Source of the DNA: an uncultured bacterium
Lineage (GTDB): Bacteria > Eisenbacteria > RBG-16-71-46 > CAIMUX01
NCBI GenBank assembly: GCA_946886185.1
Contig: CAMPIC010000026.1
Location: forward strand, 1-12,944
Length of the DNA: 12,944 nt
Direction of reading: 5' to 3'
Part shown: positions 1 to 6,645 of the stretch, piece after piece
Numbering within the stretch: the first letter of the stretch is position 1
How the letters are laid out: every line of letters begins with the position of its first letter
Notes under the pieces: generated by a model
What the model saw: only the letters and a program-made list of their open reading frames with translations
Told to the model about the DNA's origin: nothing
The model's database searches: none
Position numbers and translations under genes: made by a program

Positions 1-1
1 G

Positions 2-2617
2 CTCAGGAGCAGCGACGCCGGCCCGGTCGGCCCGGAGCTGCGCATCAGCATGGAGCTCGGATTCGGAGCGGCCAGCGCTCCGAGCATTGCCACCAACAGC
101 TCCGGCAAGTCGTTGGTGGCGTGGATCGCCGATCAGAATCAGCACGGGCATGTCTTCGGCCAGCTCGTCACTTCCGACGGAATGCGCGAGGGCACGAACA
201 TCGATCTCGTTCCCACCGGAGTGGGCCGCGAGCAGTCGCAAGCCGCGGTCGCTTCGATCCCGGATGGGCGCTGGATCGTGGCCTGGACCGAAGTAAGCGA
301 ATCGGGAGACCAGAACATCTTCTATCGATTCCTTGCGGCCGGCGGCACGCCCACCGGCTCGGTCATGCGCGCGAACTCCGACCTCTTCTCCGACGCCGCG
401 CAGACCAGTCCGGACGTGATGTGCGACGGCGAGAAGATCCTCCTCGTATGGACGGACGGCCGGACCTCCGGCTTCGATGTGTGGGGGCGCTGGTTCGATC
501 TGGAGGGCGCTCCGCTCGGAGCGGAATCCTCTCTGCGCGAAGCGCCCGACGATCCGGGAGACCTCGATCCGCGCGTCATTCGCGCCCCCGGCGGCGACTT
601 CGCGGTGCAATGGTTCGGAGGAATCGACAATCGCCAGCGCCTCATGGCCCGAATCTTCGACGCGACCGGCGCCGCGCGCGGCGCGAGCTTCGTCTTCGAT
701 GATCCGAACGCAGGCGTCCAGATGCGGGGAGGGCGTCTCGCGCCCGCAAGCAATGGACGGTGGATCGCGGGCTGGAGCGACAACCGCACCTTCGCCTTCA
801 ACGGCTACGCGCGCTCGCTCGACGCGACGGGACACGGAGGCGAGGTTTCGGCGATCCACTCGGTTCCGAAGTCTTCCAGTCAGGTGTATGGAGACATCGC
901 GCTCTTCCCCGACGGCCGCGCCATCGCAGTCTGGTCCGACATGCAGTTCGGAGCGCTCACGGTCTTCGGTCGCTTTCTCGACGAGACGGGGCGTCCGGTG
1001 GGCGGAAGCTTCCAGGTGAGCGGCGTGCCGCCCAACGCCTCCTTCGACACCGTCGATTTCATCCAAAGCATCGCCGACTACTCTCCTTCCGTGGCCGCGT
1101 CCGCCGATGGATTCGTCGTGACCTGGTCGATCAACCAGCAAGGAGGAGTCCTGAACGCCTTCGGGCAGTACTACCTGCCCGACGGAACGCCCATCGGGGG
1201 CAACTTCCGCATCGTCCCGGATCGGATCGCGGACTCGCAGTGGTCGTCACGCCCCGCCATGCTGCCGGGAGGCGGCTTCGTGATCGCGCTCCAGATCAAC
1301 GACGGCAACAGCGGATGGGACGTGGTCCTGCAGCGGTTCGCCGCCGACGGTCTGCCAGCCGGATCGCTGATCCAGTGCGCGGACAACCGCACCGCGGATC
1401 AGCTCGATCCGGACGTCGCGGTCTCCCGCTTCGGACAGATCATGGTGGCTTGGACCGATCACCGCGGCGGCGGCTGGGACATCTATGCGCAACGGTTCGC
1501 GCCGAACGGCGATCGGCTCGGAGCCAACGAAATCCAGCATGGCGAGGATCCCAATTACAGCGATCAGCTCCGCCCCTCGGTGGCGATCTCCGACGATCGC
1601 ACCATCACGGTCTGGGAGACGCGCCCGAACCTCGACGGCCTGGTGGAAGCGCGCCTCGAGATTTTCCCGACCGCGGCTCCCGCAGGATCCCGATCGCGAT
1701 CCCAGACGGTCGTGAACTTCGTCGTGAACAGCGAAGGCATCGCGAAGGGAGCGAAGTATCCGAAGGTATCGATGACCCACGACGGGCGCTTTCTCGTGAC
1801 CTGGTGGGACAATGCACGCGGGCATACCGAGCTGCTCGCGCAGCGCTACGACCCCGAAGGGAAGCCGGTGGGTCCGCCTTATCCGGTGCATGGAACCGGC
1901 GATGAGGGAAGCCGGCTCGATCCACGCGTAGAGGTGACCGAGTCGATGATCCAGTACCTATGGAGCGACTCCCGGCGCGCCAAAGGATGGGACATCCGCA
2001 CCCGCCGGGTCGACTGGGAGTTCTCCGGCGAGCCGAGCCCGGTGCTCCTCGCGGGTTGGGACGCGAGCGTCGACGCTCGCGGCGTAGCACTGCAATGGCA
2101 CACCGACTTCGAGACCGGCTTCTCCGGCTTCCACGTCTGGCGCGCGCCGGCCGAATCGGAGCGCGGCTCGGAGAGATTTCCCGAAGCGGAGGCGGCGCGC
2201 CTCACGGGGGATCTGGTCGGCGCGGTCGACCCGGGCACCTACTCCTTCCTCGATGTGCTGCCGCCCGCCGGGTTCGTCGAGTACTGGTTGGAAGCGGTCG
2301 ATCGCGATGGCAGCTCCGAGTTCTTCGGCCCTCGGACCGTGCGCGTGCAGCTGAACGCGAGCGCGCTCGCGTGGCCCAATCCATTCCACGATGCGGTGCA
2401 GCTGCGGTTGCCTGGAGTAGACGGCGGGACGATTCAGATCCTCGACATCACCGGCCGGCTGGTTCGCGAGATCAGCGTTCCGGGGGCTTCGACCGGGATC
2501 TGGGATGGGCGCAACGCCGATGGCCTCGTGATGCCGGCGGGAGTGTACTTCGCGCGGCCGAAGGACCCGCTCCTGCGGCGGGACGTCGAGGCTAGCAAGC
2601 TCCTGCGAGTGCGTTGA
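2..2617 (+). CDS. Large repeat-rich probable exported protein with Fn3-like and FlgD-like C-terminal domains (5' partial)
   Basis: The frame is open to the left edge of the window, so the true start and any signal peptide lie outside it; the first internal ATG is at 50. Counting from that ATG (855 residues), about residues 15-660 are roughly twelve degenerate repeats of 50-60 residues. Each has a core like (V)xW(S/T)DxR, an aromatic-x-Q/R-R-F strand and a G-x-P-x-G turn, for example WTDHRGGGWDIYAQRF. This suggests a beta-propeller-like fold. About residues 667-765 resemble a fibronectin type III module (VALQWHTDFE, GFHVWRAP). From about 770 the motif WPNPFHDAVQLRL and the later TGRLVREI, WDGRNADG and PAGVYFAR form a FlgD-like/T9SS-type sorting domain. 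Such proteins are usually secreted or surface-attached; the substrate or role is unknown. The stop is TGA. The gene converges with lexA. Confidence 0.9.
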   Translation, partial: LRSSDAGPVGPELRISMELGFGAASAPSIATNSSGKSLVAWIADQNQHGHVFGQLVTSDGMREGTNIDLVPTGVGREQSQAAVASIPDGRWIVAWTEVSESGDQNIFYRFLAAGGTPTGSVMRANSDLFSDAAQTSPDVMCDGEKILLVWTDGRTSGFDVWGRWFDLEGAPLGAESSLREAPDDPGDLDPRVIRAPGGDFAVQWFGGIDNRQRLMARIFDATGAARGASFVFDDPNAGVQMRGGRLAPASNGRWIAGWSDNRTFAFNGYARSLDATGHGGEVSAIHSVPKSSSQVYGDIALFPDGRAIAVWSDMQFGALTVFGRFLDETGRPVGGSFQVSGVPPNASFDTVDFIQSIADYSPSVAASADGFVVTWSINQQGGVLNAFGQYYLPDGTPIGGNFRIVPDRIADSQWSSRPAMLPGGGFVIALQINDGNSGWDVVLQRFAADGLPAGSLIQCADNRTADQLDPDVAVSRFGQIMVAWTDHRGGGWDIYAQRFAPNGDRLGANEIQHGEDPNYSDQLRPSVAISDDRTITVWETRPNLDGLVEARLEIFPTAAPAGSRSRSQTVVNFVVNSEGIAKGAKYPKVSMTHDGRFLVTWWDNARGHTELLAQRYDPEGKPVGPPYPVHGTGDEGSRLDPRVEVTESMIQYLWSDSRRAKGWDIRTRRVDWEFSGEPSPVLLAGWDASVDARGVALQWHTDFETGFSGFHVWRAPAESERGSERFPEAEAARLTGDLVGAVDPGTYSFLDVLPPAGFVEYWLEAVDRDGSSEFFGPRTVRVQLNASALAWPNPFHDAVQLRLPGVDGGTIQILDITGRLVREISVPGASTGIWDGRNADGLVMPAGVYFARPKDPLLRRDVEASKLLRVR

Positions 2618-2711
2618 CGCGTGCGTCGGTCGGGTGCGAGTGCGTTGACGAGCGCGTCGGTCGGCCTGCGGATCGTGGACCTGCGGGTGCGTTGACGCGC
2701 GCGTTGATGGG
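2603..2711 (+). repeat. 31-bp tandem duplication carrying the stop codon of the upstream gene
   Basis: Two contiguous 31-bp units lie at 2603-2633 and 2634-2664 and match at 28 of 31 positions. The first contains the last codons and the TGA of the plus-strand gene (core TGCGTTGACG). A third, more diverged unit with the same core is at 2681-2711, and a further GTTGACG remnant sits at 2723-2729. The repeat fills most of the 160-bp gap between this gene and the convergent lexA. I see no hairpin followed by a T-run here, so it is not an obvious intrinsic terminator. Confidence 0.8.
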
Positions 2712-2777
2712 CCGGCGGAGTGGTTGACGTGCGGATCCGTTGGCTCGCACGTCCATCGTCGAAACGATCGTCCTCGG

Positions 2778-3374
2778 TCAGACGCGGCGCACCACTCCCA
2801 CGACGCGACCGGCCAGACGGAAGAACGGATCCCCCTGGACCCGGATCGGCGAATAGCGCGCGTTGGCGGGACGCAGCTCGATCGCGCCGTCCGCCTTGTG
2901 ATAGCGCTTGACCGTGCACGCCTGGTCCTCGCCCACGTACGCGACGACCATCTCTCCGCTGCGCGCGGTCTCGGAAGGCTCCACGAGGACGAAGTCCCCT
3001 TCGAGAATCCCCTCCTCTATCATGCTGTCGCCCTGGACGCGGACGGCGAAGAGCTCCCCGCCGCGGGTGAACTCCTCCAGGCGCAGATGGCCTTCGAAGT
3101 TGGCGAACGCCGAGAGCGGCTCTCCCGCGCGCACCGGCCCGAGAATCGCGACGCCTCGCTCGCGCCTCAGGTTGGACGGCACGATCAGCTTGTTCCCGTC
3201 GCGCGCCAGATATCCCTTCTCCTCGAGCGCCTTGAGATGCTGCGCCACCGTAGCGACCGAGCGCAGTCGAAACGCGGCTCCGATTTCGCGATAGGAGGGG
3301 AATCTGCCCGGGTCCTCGACCCGGTCCACGATGTACTGCAGGATCGACTTCTGCTTCGACGTGAGATTCTTCAC
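2778..3374 (-). CDS. lexA: LexA, SOS-response repressor and self-cleaving protease
   Basis: Full-length LexA of 198 residues, the usual family size. Residues 1-66 form the winged helix-turn-helix (LTSKQKSIL, FPSYREIGAAF, HLKALEEKGYLAR). The autocleavage bond is Ala83-Gly84 in the context VRAGEP. The S24-peptidase dyad is Ser117 (GDSMIEEGILEGD) and Lys156 (TVKRY), matching the spacing of known LexA proteins. The start is GTG, preceded by a strong AGGGGAGG ribosome site about 6 nt upstream. In the cell it represses DNA-repair genes until RecA filaments trigger its cleavage. It lies downstream of lipA in the same orientation, but a promoter-operator about 280 bp upstream suggests separate, autoregulated expression. 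The stop is TGA, and the gene converges with the plus-strand repeat protein. Confidence 0.97.
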   Translation of the reverse strand: MKNLTSKQKSILQYIVDRVEDPGRFPSYREIGAAFRLRSVATVAQHLKALEEKGYLARDGNKLIVPSNLRRERGVAILGPVRAGEPLSAFANFEGHLRLEEFTRGGELFAVRVQGDSMIEEGILEGDFVLVEPSETARSGEMVVAYVGEDQACTVKRYHKADGAIELRPANARYSPIRVQGDPFFRLAGRVVGVVRRV

Positions 3375-3648
3375 CGTGCTCCTCCCCTACCGTCGGCCAC
3401 CCGCCAGGTCGACGGCGAGCACTCCGGCTCGCTCGCTTCCCGCGGGAACACTGAGTCCAAGTTCAAATGCCCCTCGAGTTCCTCCTGCCCGACTCTCGAG
3501 TGGTGCCGGGGCGGTCATCGGCGGGCGCCGACAACCGTACCCGGTCCGCTCGTCTCATTCAGGGCTTCGTTCGCACCCTTCTGGGGGGAAAGGTGGGAAC
3601 AGCGCCGTCCGCACGGAGGGAAAGCCGCGACTGGACGACTCGAGAGCC
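3375..3648 (-). other. Long untranslated leader of lexA
   Basis: About 270 bases lie between the predicted lexA promoter and the lexA GTG, with no convincing coding sequence. They contain an imperfect inverted repeat at 3512-3537 (outer CGGT/ACCG arms and a 5-bp TCGGC/GCCGA inner stem with a 4-nt loop). CTCGAG-centred words recur at about 3473, 3494 and 3638. A 31-codon frame at 3463-3558 on the minus strand has no ribosome site and is not called as a gene. The ribosome site for lexA is at the very end of this stretch. Confidence 0.5.
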
Positions 3649-3678
3649 ACTGTACCGAACGCCCGTTCGAAACGTCAA
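3649..3678 (-). promoter_or_regulatory. Predicted sigma70-type lexA promoter with LexA operator between -35 and -10
   Basis: On the minus strand a -35 element TTGACG (3673-3678, overlapping the TGA of lipA) is followed by an 18-nt spacer and a -10-like TACAGT (3649-3654). The spacer contains the perfect palindrome CGAAC-GCCC-GTTCG at 3656-3669. This matches the CGAAC-N4-GTTCG LexA box known from Bacillus-type SOS systems. An operator in the -35/-10 spacer is a classic steric repression site, so this is read as the autoregulated lexA promoter. The sequence match is directly visible; function is inferred. Confidence 0.75.
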
Positions 3679-4580
3679 CCGAAAAAACGTTCGAGCGATT
3701 TTTCCGCGCGCTCCGCGTGGTACGAGCTCCGGACCAGCGGGCCGCTCTCGACGTGAGCGAATTCTAGCGCACGGGCCTCGTCCGCGAACGCCGCGAACTC
3801 GTCCGGGGTGACGTAGCGCTGTACGGGCAGATGCTGGCGGGTCGGCTGCAAGTACTGCCCCAAGGTCAGGATGTCGACCCCGTTCCGTCGCAGGTCGCGC
3901 ATCACCTCCCGCACTTCATCGGCGGTCTCCCCCAGACCGAGCATCAAGCTCGACTTGGTGATGAAGCCGCGTTCATGCGCATGGGCGAGCACCCCGAGGC
4001 TGCGGTCGTAGCGCGCTTGAGGGCGCACCGTACGCTGCAGCCGCGGCACCGTTTCGCAGTTGTGAGCGAGAATGTCCGGGCGAGCCGCGAGCACCACATC
4101 GATCGACGACTCCGCCCCTTTGAAGTCCGGGATCAGGACCTCGATCCGTGTCTTCGGAGCGCGCCGGCGCACCGCTTCGATCGTGCGCGCCCAGATCGAG
4201 GCCCCGCCGTCGCTCAGCTCATCCCGGTCGACCGAAGTGATGACCACGTGGACGAGGTTCATGGACGCGATCGCTTCCGCGACTCTCTCCGGCTCCTCCT
4301 GGTCGAGCTCGGTCGGGCGGCCCGTGAGCACGTTGCAGAAGCCGCAGGAGCGGGTACACACGTTGCCCAGGATCATGAAGGTGGCGGTGCCGGCCGACCA
4401 GCACTCGCCGATGTTGGGACAGGCGGCGCTTTCGCAGACCGTATGGAGACGGTTGCCCCGGACGATCCCGCGCGTCCGCGCGAACTCGGTCGACTGGGGC
4501 AGCCGCACCTTCAGCCACTCGGGGCGGCGCCCGAGGGTTCCGCCTGCTGGTCCAGAGCTCGAAGAGCTTGGAGAGCTCAA
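3675..4580 (-). CDS. lipA: LipA, lipoyl synthase (radical SAM)
   Basis: LipA inserts two sulfur atoms into protein-bound octanoyl groups to make lipoate, using S-adenosylmethionine and two iron-sulfur clusters. The protein has 301 residues, normal for the family. The auxiliary-cluster cysteines are Cys49, Cys54 and Cys60 (CESAACPNIGEC). The radical-SAM motif CxxxCxxC is Cys75, Cys79 and Cys82 (CTRSCGFC). The C-terminal R-S-S-Y motif, whose serine ligates the sulfur-donating cluster, is at 284-287. The family's RRPEWLKV segment at 18-25 requires a start upstream of it. The only suitable one is TTG at 4580, with GAGG 6 nt upstream. That start and ribosome site lie inside the last unit of the 26-bp repeat array. 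The gene follows the E2 whose lipoyl lysine is its likely substrate. It ends in TGA overlapping the lexA promoter. Confidence 0.96.
   Translation of the reverse strand: MSSPSSSSSGPAGGTLGRRPEWLKVRLPQSTEFARTRGIVRGNRLHTVCESAACPNIGECWSAGTATFMILGNVCTRSCGFCNVLTGRPTELDQEEPERVAEAIASMNLVHVVITSVDRDELSDGGASIWARTIEAVRRRAPKTRIEVLIPDFKGAESSIDVVLAARPDILAHNCETVPRLQRTVRPQARYDRSLGVLAHAHERGFITKSSLMLGLGETADEVREVMRDLRRNGVDILTLGQYLQPTRQHLPVQRYVTPDEFAAFADEARALEFAHVESGPLVRSSYHAERAEKSLERFFG
3680..3693 (-). promoter_or_regulatory. Second LexA-box-like site inside the 3' end of lipA
   Basis: The minus strand reads CGAACGTTTTTTCG, which fits CGAAC-N4-GTTCG at 9 of 10 defined positions. It starts 24 bp upstream of the perfect box, about two helical turns, and encodes the last residues of LipA (Leu-Glu-Arg-Phe-Phe). 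It could be an auxiliary operator just upstream of the -35 element, or a coincidence of coding sequence. Confidence 0.45.
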
Positions 4581-4834
4581 ATTGCGCCTCGTTTCATCGC
4601 CCTCAGAGTGCGCCTCGTTTCACTGCCCTCAGAGTGCGCCTCGTTTACCGCCCTCAGAGTGCGCCTCGTTTCACTGCCCTCAAAGTGTGCCTCGTTTCAC
4701 CGCCCTCAGAGTGCGCCTCGTTTCACTGCCCTCAAAGTGCGCCTCGTTTCATCGCCCTTAAAGTGCGCCCGTTTCATCGCCCTCGGATTGCGCCTCGCTT
4801 CACTGCCTCAAATTGCGCGCCTCGTTTCACCGCC
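4576..4834 (-). repeat. Tandem array of ten ~26-bp units filling the E2-lipA intergenic gap
   Basis: Ten head-to-tail units occur at 4576-4601, 4602-4627, 4628-4652, 4653-4678, 4679-4704, 4705-4730, 4731-4756, 4757-4781, 4782-4807 and 4808-4834. Most are 26 bp, two are 25 and one is 27. The plus-strand core is CTCAGAGTGCGCCTCGTTTC followed by AYYGCC. Units 2, 4 and 6 are identical. The array begins beside the E2 stop (4837-4839), whose CTC-TGA-G is itself in repeat phase, and ends inside the lipA start region. On the minus strand each unit carries GAGG, and most carry a closed GTG/ATG-Lys-Arg-Gly-Ala/Thr-Leu/Ile-stop frame. The units are contiguous, without spacers, so this is a minisatellite and not CRISPR. 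Confidence 0.97.
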
Positions 4835-4836
4835 TC

Positions 4837-6441
4837 TCAGAGAGAAGCGGGATCGAACGACTCCAGGTTCTGCCGCACGCGTTGAATGAAGAGTCCGCCG
4901 AGCTTGCCATCCACATGGCGATGATCGTAGGACAGGCTCAGGTACATGATGTCGCGGATCGCGATCGCCTCTCCCAGGACCACGGGACGCTTCACGATCG
5001 CCCCTACGCCGAGGATTCCCGACTGCGGCTGGTTGATGATCGGGATCCCGAAGAGATTCCCGAAACTCCCCATGTTGGTGATGGTGAAGGTTCCGCCCGC
5101 CACTTCGTCCGGCTTGAGCTGCTTGGAGCGCGCCCGGTTGGCGAGATCGTCGATCGCGCGCGCGATCCCGAGGAAGTTCTTCTCCTCGGCATGGCGCACC
5201 ACCGGAACGATGAGGCCGCTCTCGAGCGCCACCGCCACTCCCAGATTGATGAACCGCTTGAGCAGGATCTGATTGTTCTCGACCGTCGAGTTCATCATCG
5301 GATAGTCGAGGAGCGCCTTCACCGCCGCCTGCACGATGAACGGCGTGTAGGTGAGCTTGAACCCGTGCTGCGCCTCGAACGCTTTCTTGCTCGCCTCGCG
5401 GTAGCGGACGATCGCCGTCATGTCCACTTCCGTGACCGAGGCGACGTGCGGGGAGGTCGCCTTGGAACGCACCATGTGCTCGGCGATCAGACTGCGCATC
5501 CGGTCCATCCCCACCACGTCGATGCGGCCTTCCGGCGTGGTCAGAGATTCTTGCACCGTGAACTTCGGATACTGCTCGAACTTCGCTCCTCGCGGAGCCG
5601 CCGGAGCGACGAACGTGGGCAGAGTGGGCTGCTCGCGGGGCGCCATGGGCCGGGCTGCCGGAGCGGGAGCAGACGCGACCGCTGCCGGGCGGTGCTCCAC
5701 GTACGACAACAGATCGTCCTTGGTGATCCGTCCTCCCCGTCCCGAGCCTTCCAGCGACTGCAGCTCTTCGAGGGAGACCCCTTCCTCGCGCGCGATCGAG
5801 CGCACGAGCGGAGAGTAGAACCGATTTCCGTCGGTACGCGGCACGTCACCGCCGTTGGCGCCGGGACCGCGTCCGCCCGAAGCGGACCGGGCGGGCACGC
5901 TCTCCTGAGGCCGCGCGCCTTCACGACGAGAATCACCGCGCGCCTCTTCACGCCTGGACGGCGCCCCGGGACGCGAAGGGATCTCCGCCTCGTCCCCTTC
6001 TTCCTGACGGATCGCGGCCTCGGCCGCGCCGTTGCTGCGCCGAGCCGACTGCGGAGCTTCGTCCGCTCCGCGAGACGTGGCAGCGGCAGACTCACCGGAG
6101 GAGCCGTCGCGCTGCTTCGACCCGCTCGCCGGTATCTCCTGCGGTTCCTTCGCCGCTCCCGCGGCGCCCTTGCTCGGCTGCTCGGAACCGGTCTCGGCCC
6201 CTTGCTCGGTCTCCAGGATCGCGATCACCTGGCCGATCGGAACGACGTCCCCTTCGTTCGCCTTCAGCTCCACGATCGTGCCGGCAACGGGCGAGGGGAT
6301 CTCCGAGTCGACCTTGTCGGTCGAGATCTCGAGCACGTTCTCGTCCTTCTCGACCCGGTCTCCCACCTTCTTCAACCACTTGAGAACGGTGCCTTCCGCG
6401 ATACTTTCCCCCATCTGGGGCATGACCATGTCGACCTTCAT
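4837..6441 (-). CDS. 2-oxoacid dehydrogenase E2, dihydrolipoamide acyltransferase
   Basis: E2 core of a 2-oxoacid dehydrogenase complex: it takes the acyl group from E1 on its lipoyl arm and transfers it to CoA. From the ATG at 6441 it has 534 residues. Residues 1-78 are the lipoyl domain, with lipoylation Lys43 in TDKVDSE. Residues 80-205 are a flexible Ala/Glu/Arg/Ser-rich linker. About 205-250 is the peripheral E1/E3-binding domain (SPLVRSIAREEGVSLEEL, GRGGRITKDDLL). A Pro/Ala linker follows, then the catalytic domain from about 290, with DHRHVDG (His507, Asp511). This start is preferred over an in-frame ATG at 6573 because AAGGTGAGG precedes it and the lipoyl domain begins there. The single lipoyl domain and the E1 type fit a branched-chain 2-oxoacid complex, but pyruvate cannot be excluded. 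The stop is TGA, abutting the repeat array. Confidence 0.95.
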   Translation of the reverse strand: MKVDMVMPQMGESIAEGTVLKWLKKVGDRVEKDENVLEISTDKVDSEIPSPVAGTIVELKANEGDVVPIGQVIAILETEQGAETGSEQPSKGAAGAAKEPQEIPASGSKQRDGSSGESAAATSRGADEAPQSARRSNGAAEAAIRQEEGDEAEIPSRPGAPSRREEARGDSRREGARPQESVPARSASGGRGPGANGGDVPRTDGNRFYSPLVRSIAREEGVSLEELQSLEGSGRGGRITKDDLLSYVEHRPAAVASAPAPAARPMAPREQPTLPTFVAPAAPRGAKFEQYPKFTVQESLTTPEGRIDVVGMDRMRSLIAEHMVRSKATSPHVASVTEVDMTAIVRYREASKKAFEAQHGFKLTYTPFIVQAAVKALLDYPMMNSTVENNQILLKRFINLGVAVALESGLIVPVVRHAEEKNFLGIARAIDDLANRARSKQLKPDEVAGGTFTITNMGSFGNLFGIPIINQPQSGILGVGAIVKRPVVLGEAIAIRDIMYLSLSYDHRHVDGKLGGLFIQRVRQNLESFDPASL

Positions 6442-6645
6442 CGCTACACGCCTCACCTTCTGATTGAGCTCGGGCTCCCGAGAGAGCGATCCCGCCTGCG
6501 ACGGCGTCCGTGAATTCTCGTGATTGTTTTCGTGCCTGCGAGCAGGCTGCCAAAAGTCTCCGGTCCGGCGCAACGCCCACGATCCCGCTCATCGCCGTGC
6601 GCGTGGCCAAACGGTTGCTACGCAACGCCTGCCGCGCAAAGACCG
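6442..6645 (-). promoter_or_regulatory. E1-E2 spacer with three short perfect inverted repeats
   Basis: This 204-base spacer holds three perfect inverted repeats. They are GTTGC-TAC-GCAAC at 6614-6626, GCCTGC-GA-GCAGGC at 6534-6547 and CTCGGG-CT-CCCGAG at 6469-6482; the last is about 18 bases upstream of the E2 ribosome site. None is followed by a T-run on the transcribed strand, so they are not clear terminators. They could be mRNA-processing or stability elements that set the E1:E2 ratio; that is inference. An in-frame extension of E2 to an ATG at 6573 crosses this region but shows no recognisable domain. Confidence 0.4.

Noticed and set aside
2618..2777. Bidirectional intrinsic terminator between the first gene and lexA
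   Set aside because: Convergent genes would suit one, but no stem followed by a T-run is visible on either strand.
3463..3558. 31-codon minus-strand frame in the lexA leader
   Set aside because: No ribosome site before its ATG and no reason to think it is translated.
4576..4834. CRISPR array
   Set aside because: Units are contiguous with no unique spacers, there are no cas genes nearby, and the units are the wrong form for CRISPR repeats.
3831..4889. Plus-strand frames running through lipA and the 26-bp array
   Set aside because: They are antisense to lipA. The array part only repeats because the units repeat, and 26 is not a multiple of three, so the frames drift.
4813..6513. 566-codon plus-strand open frame opposite E2
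   Set aside because: Shadow of the E2 gene; the minus strand has the lipoyl, binding and catalytic domains.
6442..6573. N-terminal extension of E2 from the ATG at 6573
   Set aside because: The 44 extra residues show no homology, and a good ribosome site sits directly before the ATG at 6441 where the lipoyl domain begins.
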